Shown piece by piece: positions 63,521-64,000 of a stretch of DNA of 64,000 nucleotides. Under the pieces are notes generated by a model. That model was given only the letters and a program-made list of their open reading frames with translations, was not told where the DNA came from and did not search any database. Both the position numbers and the translations under genes were made by a program. The stretch covers positions 18,501 to 82,500 of the forward strand of contig MCFG01000050.1 in the NCBI GenBank assembly GCA_002104895.1. Direction: 5' to 3'. Position 1 is the stretch's first letter. Each line of letters starts with the position of its first letter. The stretch comes from Anaeromyces robustus (taxonomy: Eukaryota > Neocallimastigomycota > Neocallimastigomycetes > Neocallimastigales > Neocallimastigaceae).

Positions 63521-64000
63521 GAAAATAATAATAATTGTTTGCTTTCTTTGTTTTTATTTTTATTTTTTATAAAAATATATTCATATTACTTAATATTTTT
63601 ATTCATTTTTAATGGTTATCGTAAAAAAAGGAAATAAACAATTTATTAATAATATATTTAATAAAATAATAAAATTATAGATATAAATTATTATTACTAC
63701 TACTAAAAGCAAATTCAGAGAATGAAAATGAAAAATTTTTGTAAAAAATAAAAAAATTTTTAGTGAAATCATAAAAGCTAAGTTAAGCTATATTATGCAA
63801 AGCAAATATATTCATCAAGTAATAACAAGTAAAATAACAAAAATTAAAAAAAAAAAAGAAATTAAATAAAATAAAATTTATTATATATATTTTTTTATTT
63901 TTTATTTTTGTCATATTAGAAATTTATCAGTAGTAAAAAAGTTTTTTTTTTTTGGTAATTTAGTTAGGGTTGAATATCAAAAGAATGATAAAAAGTCTTT
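63518..64000. other. AT-rich end of window
   Basis: No gene or RNA is seen. Confidence 0.5.

Overview
The window looks like nuclear DNA of an anaerobic gut (rumen) fungus, phylum Neocallimastigomycota. Four observations support this. Non-coding DNA is extremely AT-rich and full of homopolymers and tri-/tetranucleotide arrays. Genes have GT-AG spliceosomal introns. The gene cut by the left edge encodes the N-terminus of a GH11 xylanase of the type shared by rumen fungi and rumen bacteria. The remaining proteins (fungal-length tropomyosin, ABCA transporters, ZW10, a membrane SH3 protein) are eukaryotic and fit a fungus. I cannot name genus or species.

Layout. 1-282 (-): partial GH11 xylanase. 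2857-3014 (+): tandem tRNA-Glu(TTC) and tRNA-Arg(TCT). 4501-5640 (+): two-exon secreted protein with about 30 Lys-Thr-Val-Pro repeats and a six-cysteine tail. 6320-8935 (+): two eroded LINE (non-LTR retrotransposon) remnants. 12940-19121 and 20960-27200 (+): tandem duplicate of a full-size ABCA-type transporter gene; each copy has its own frame-breaking indels. 28565-29552 (+): a third LINE remnant. 33821-35625 (-): five-exon tropomyosin, 199 aa. 40360-40800 (+): decayed Cys-rich gene. 41817-47358 (-): fourteen-exon ZW10 homologue, 833 aa. 48720-50640: two decayed coding remnants. 58015-59082 (+): intronless single-pass membrane protein with a mucin-like exterior and a cytoplasmic SH3 domain. 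61250-63517 (+): a fourth LINE remnant containing a 492-bp direct duplication. The rest is AT-rich spacer with microsatellites, minisatellites and several long hairpins.

The genes do not form an operon or obvious pathway, which is normal for a fungal chromosome. The xylanase (and possibly the KTVP-repeat protein) are secreted. ZW10 and the ABCA pair belong to membrane traffic and transport. Tropomyosin and the SH3 membrane protein relate to the actin cytoskeleton and cell polarity.

I assembled exon structures by hand from GT-AG sites and frame continuity; all totals are multiples of three. The most unusual items are the mosaic ABCA duplication, with a divergent Asn/Thr-rich exterior on a nearly identical core, and the KTVP-repeat/six-Cys protein, whose tail I do not recognise. 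I found no CRISPR-like or other multi-gene accessory system.
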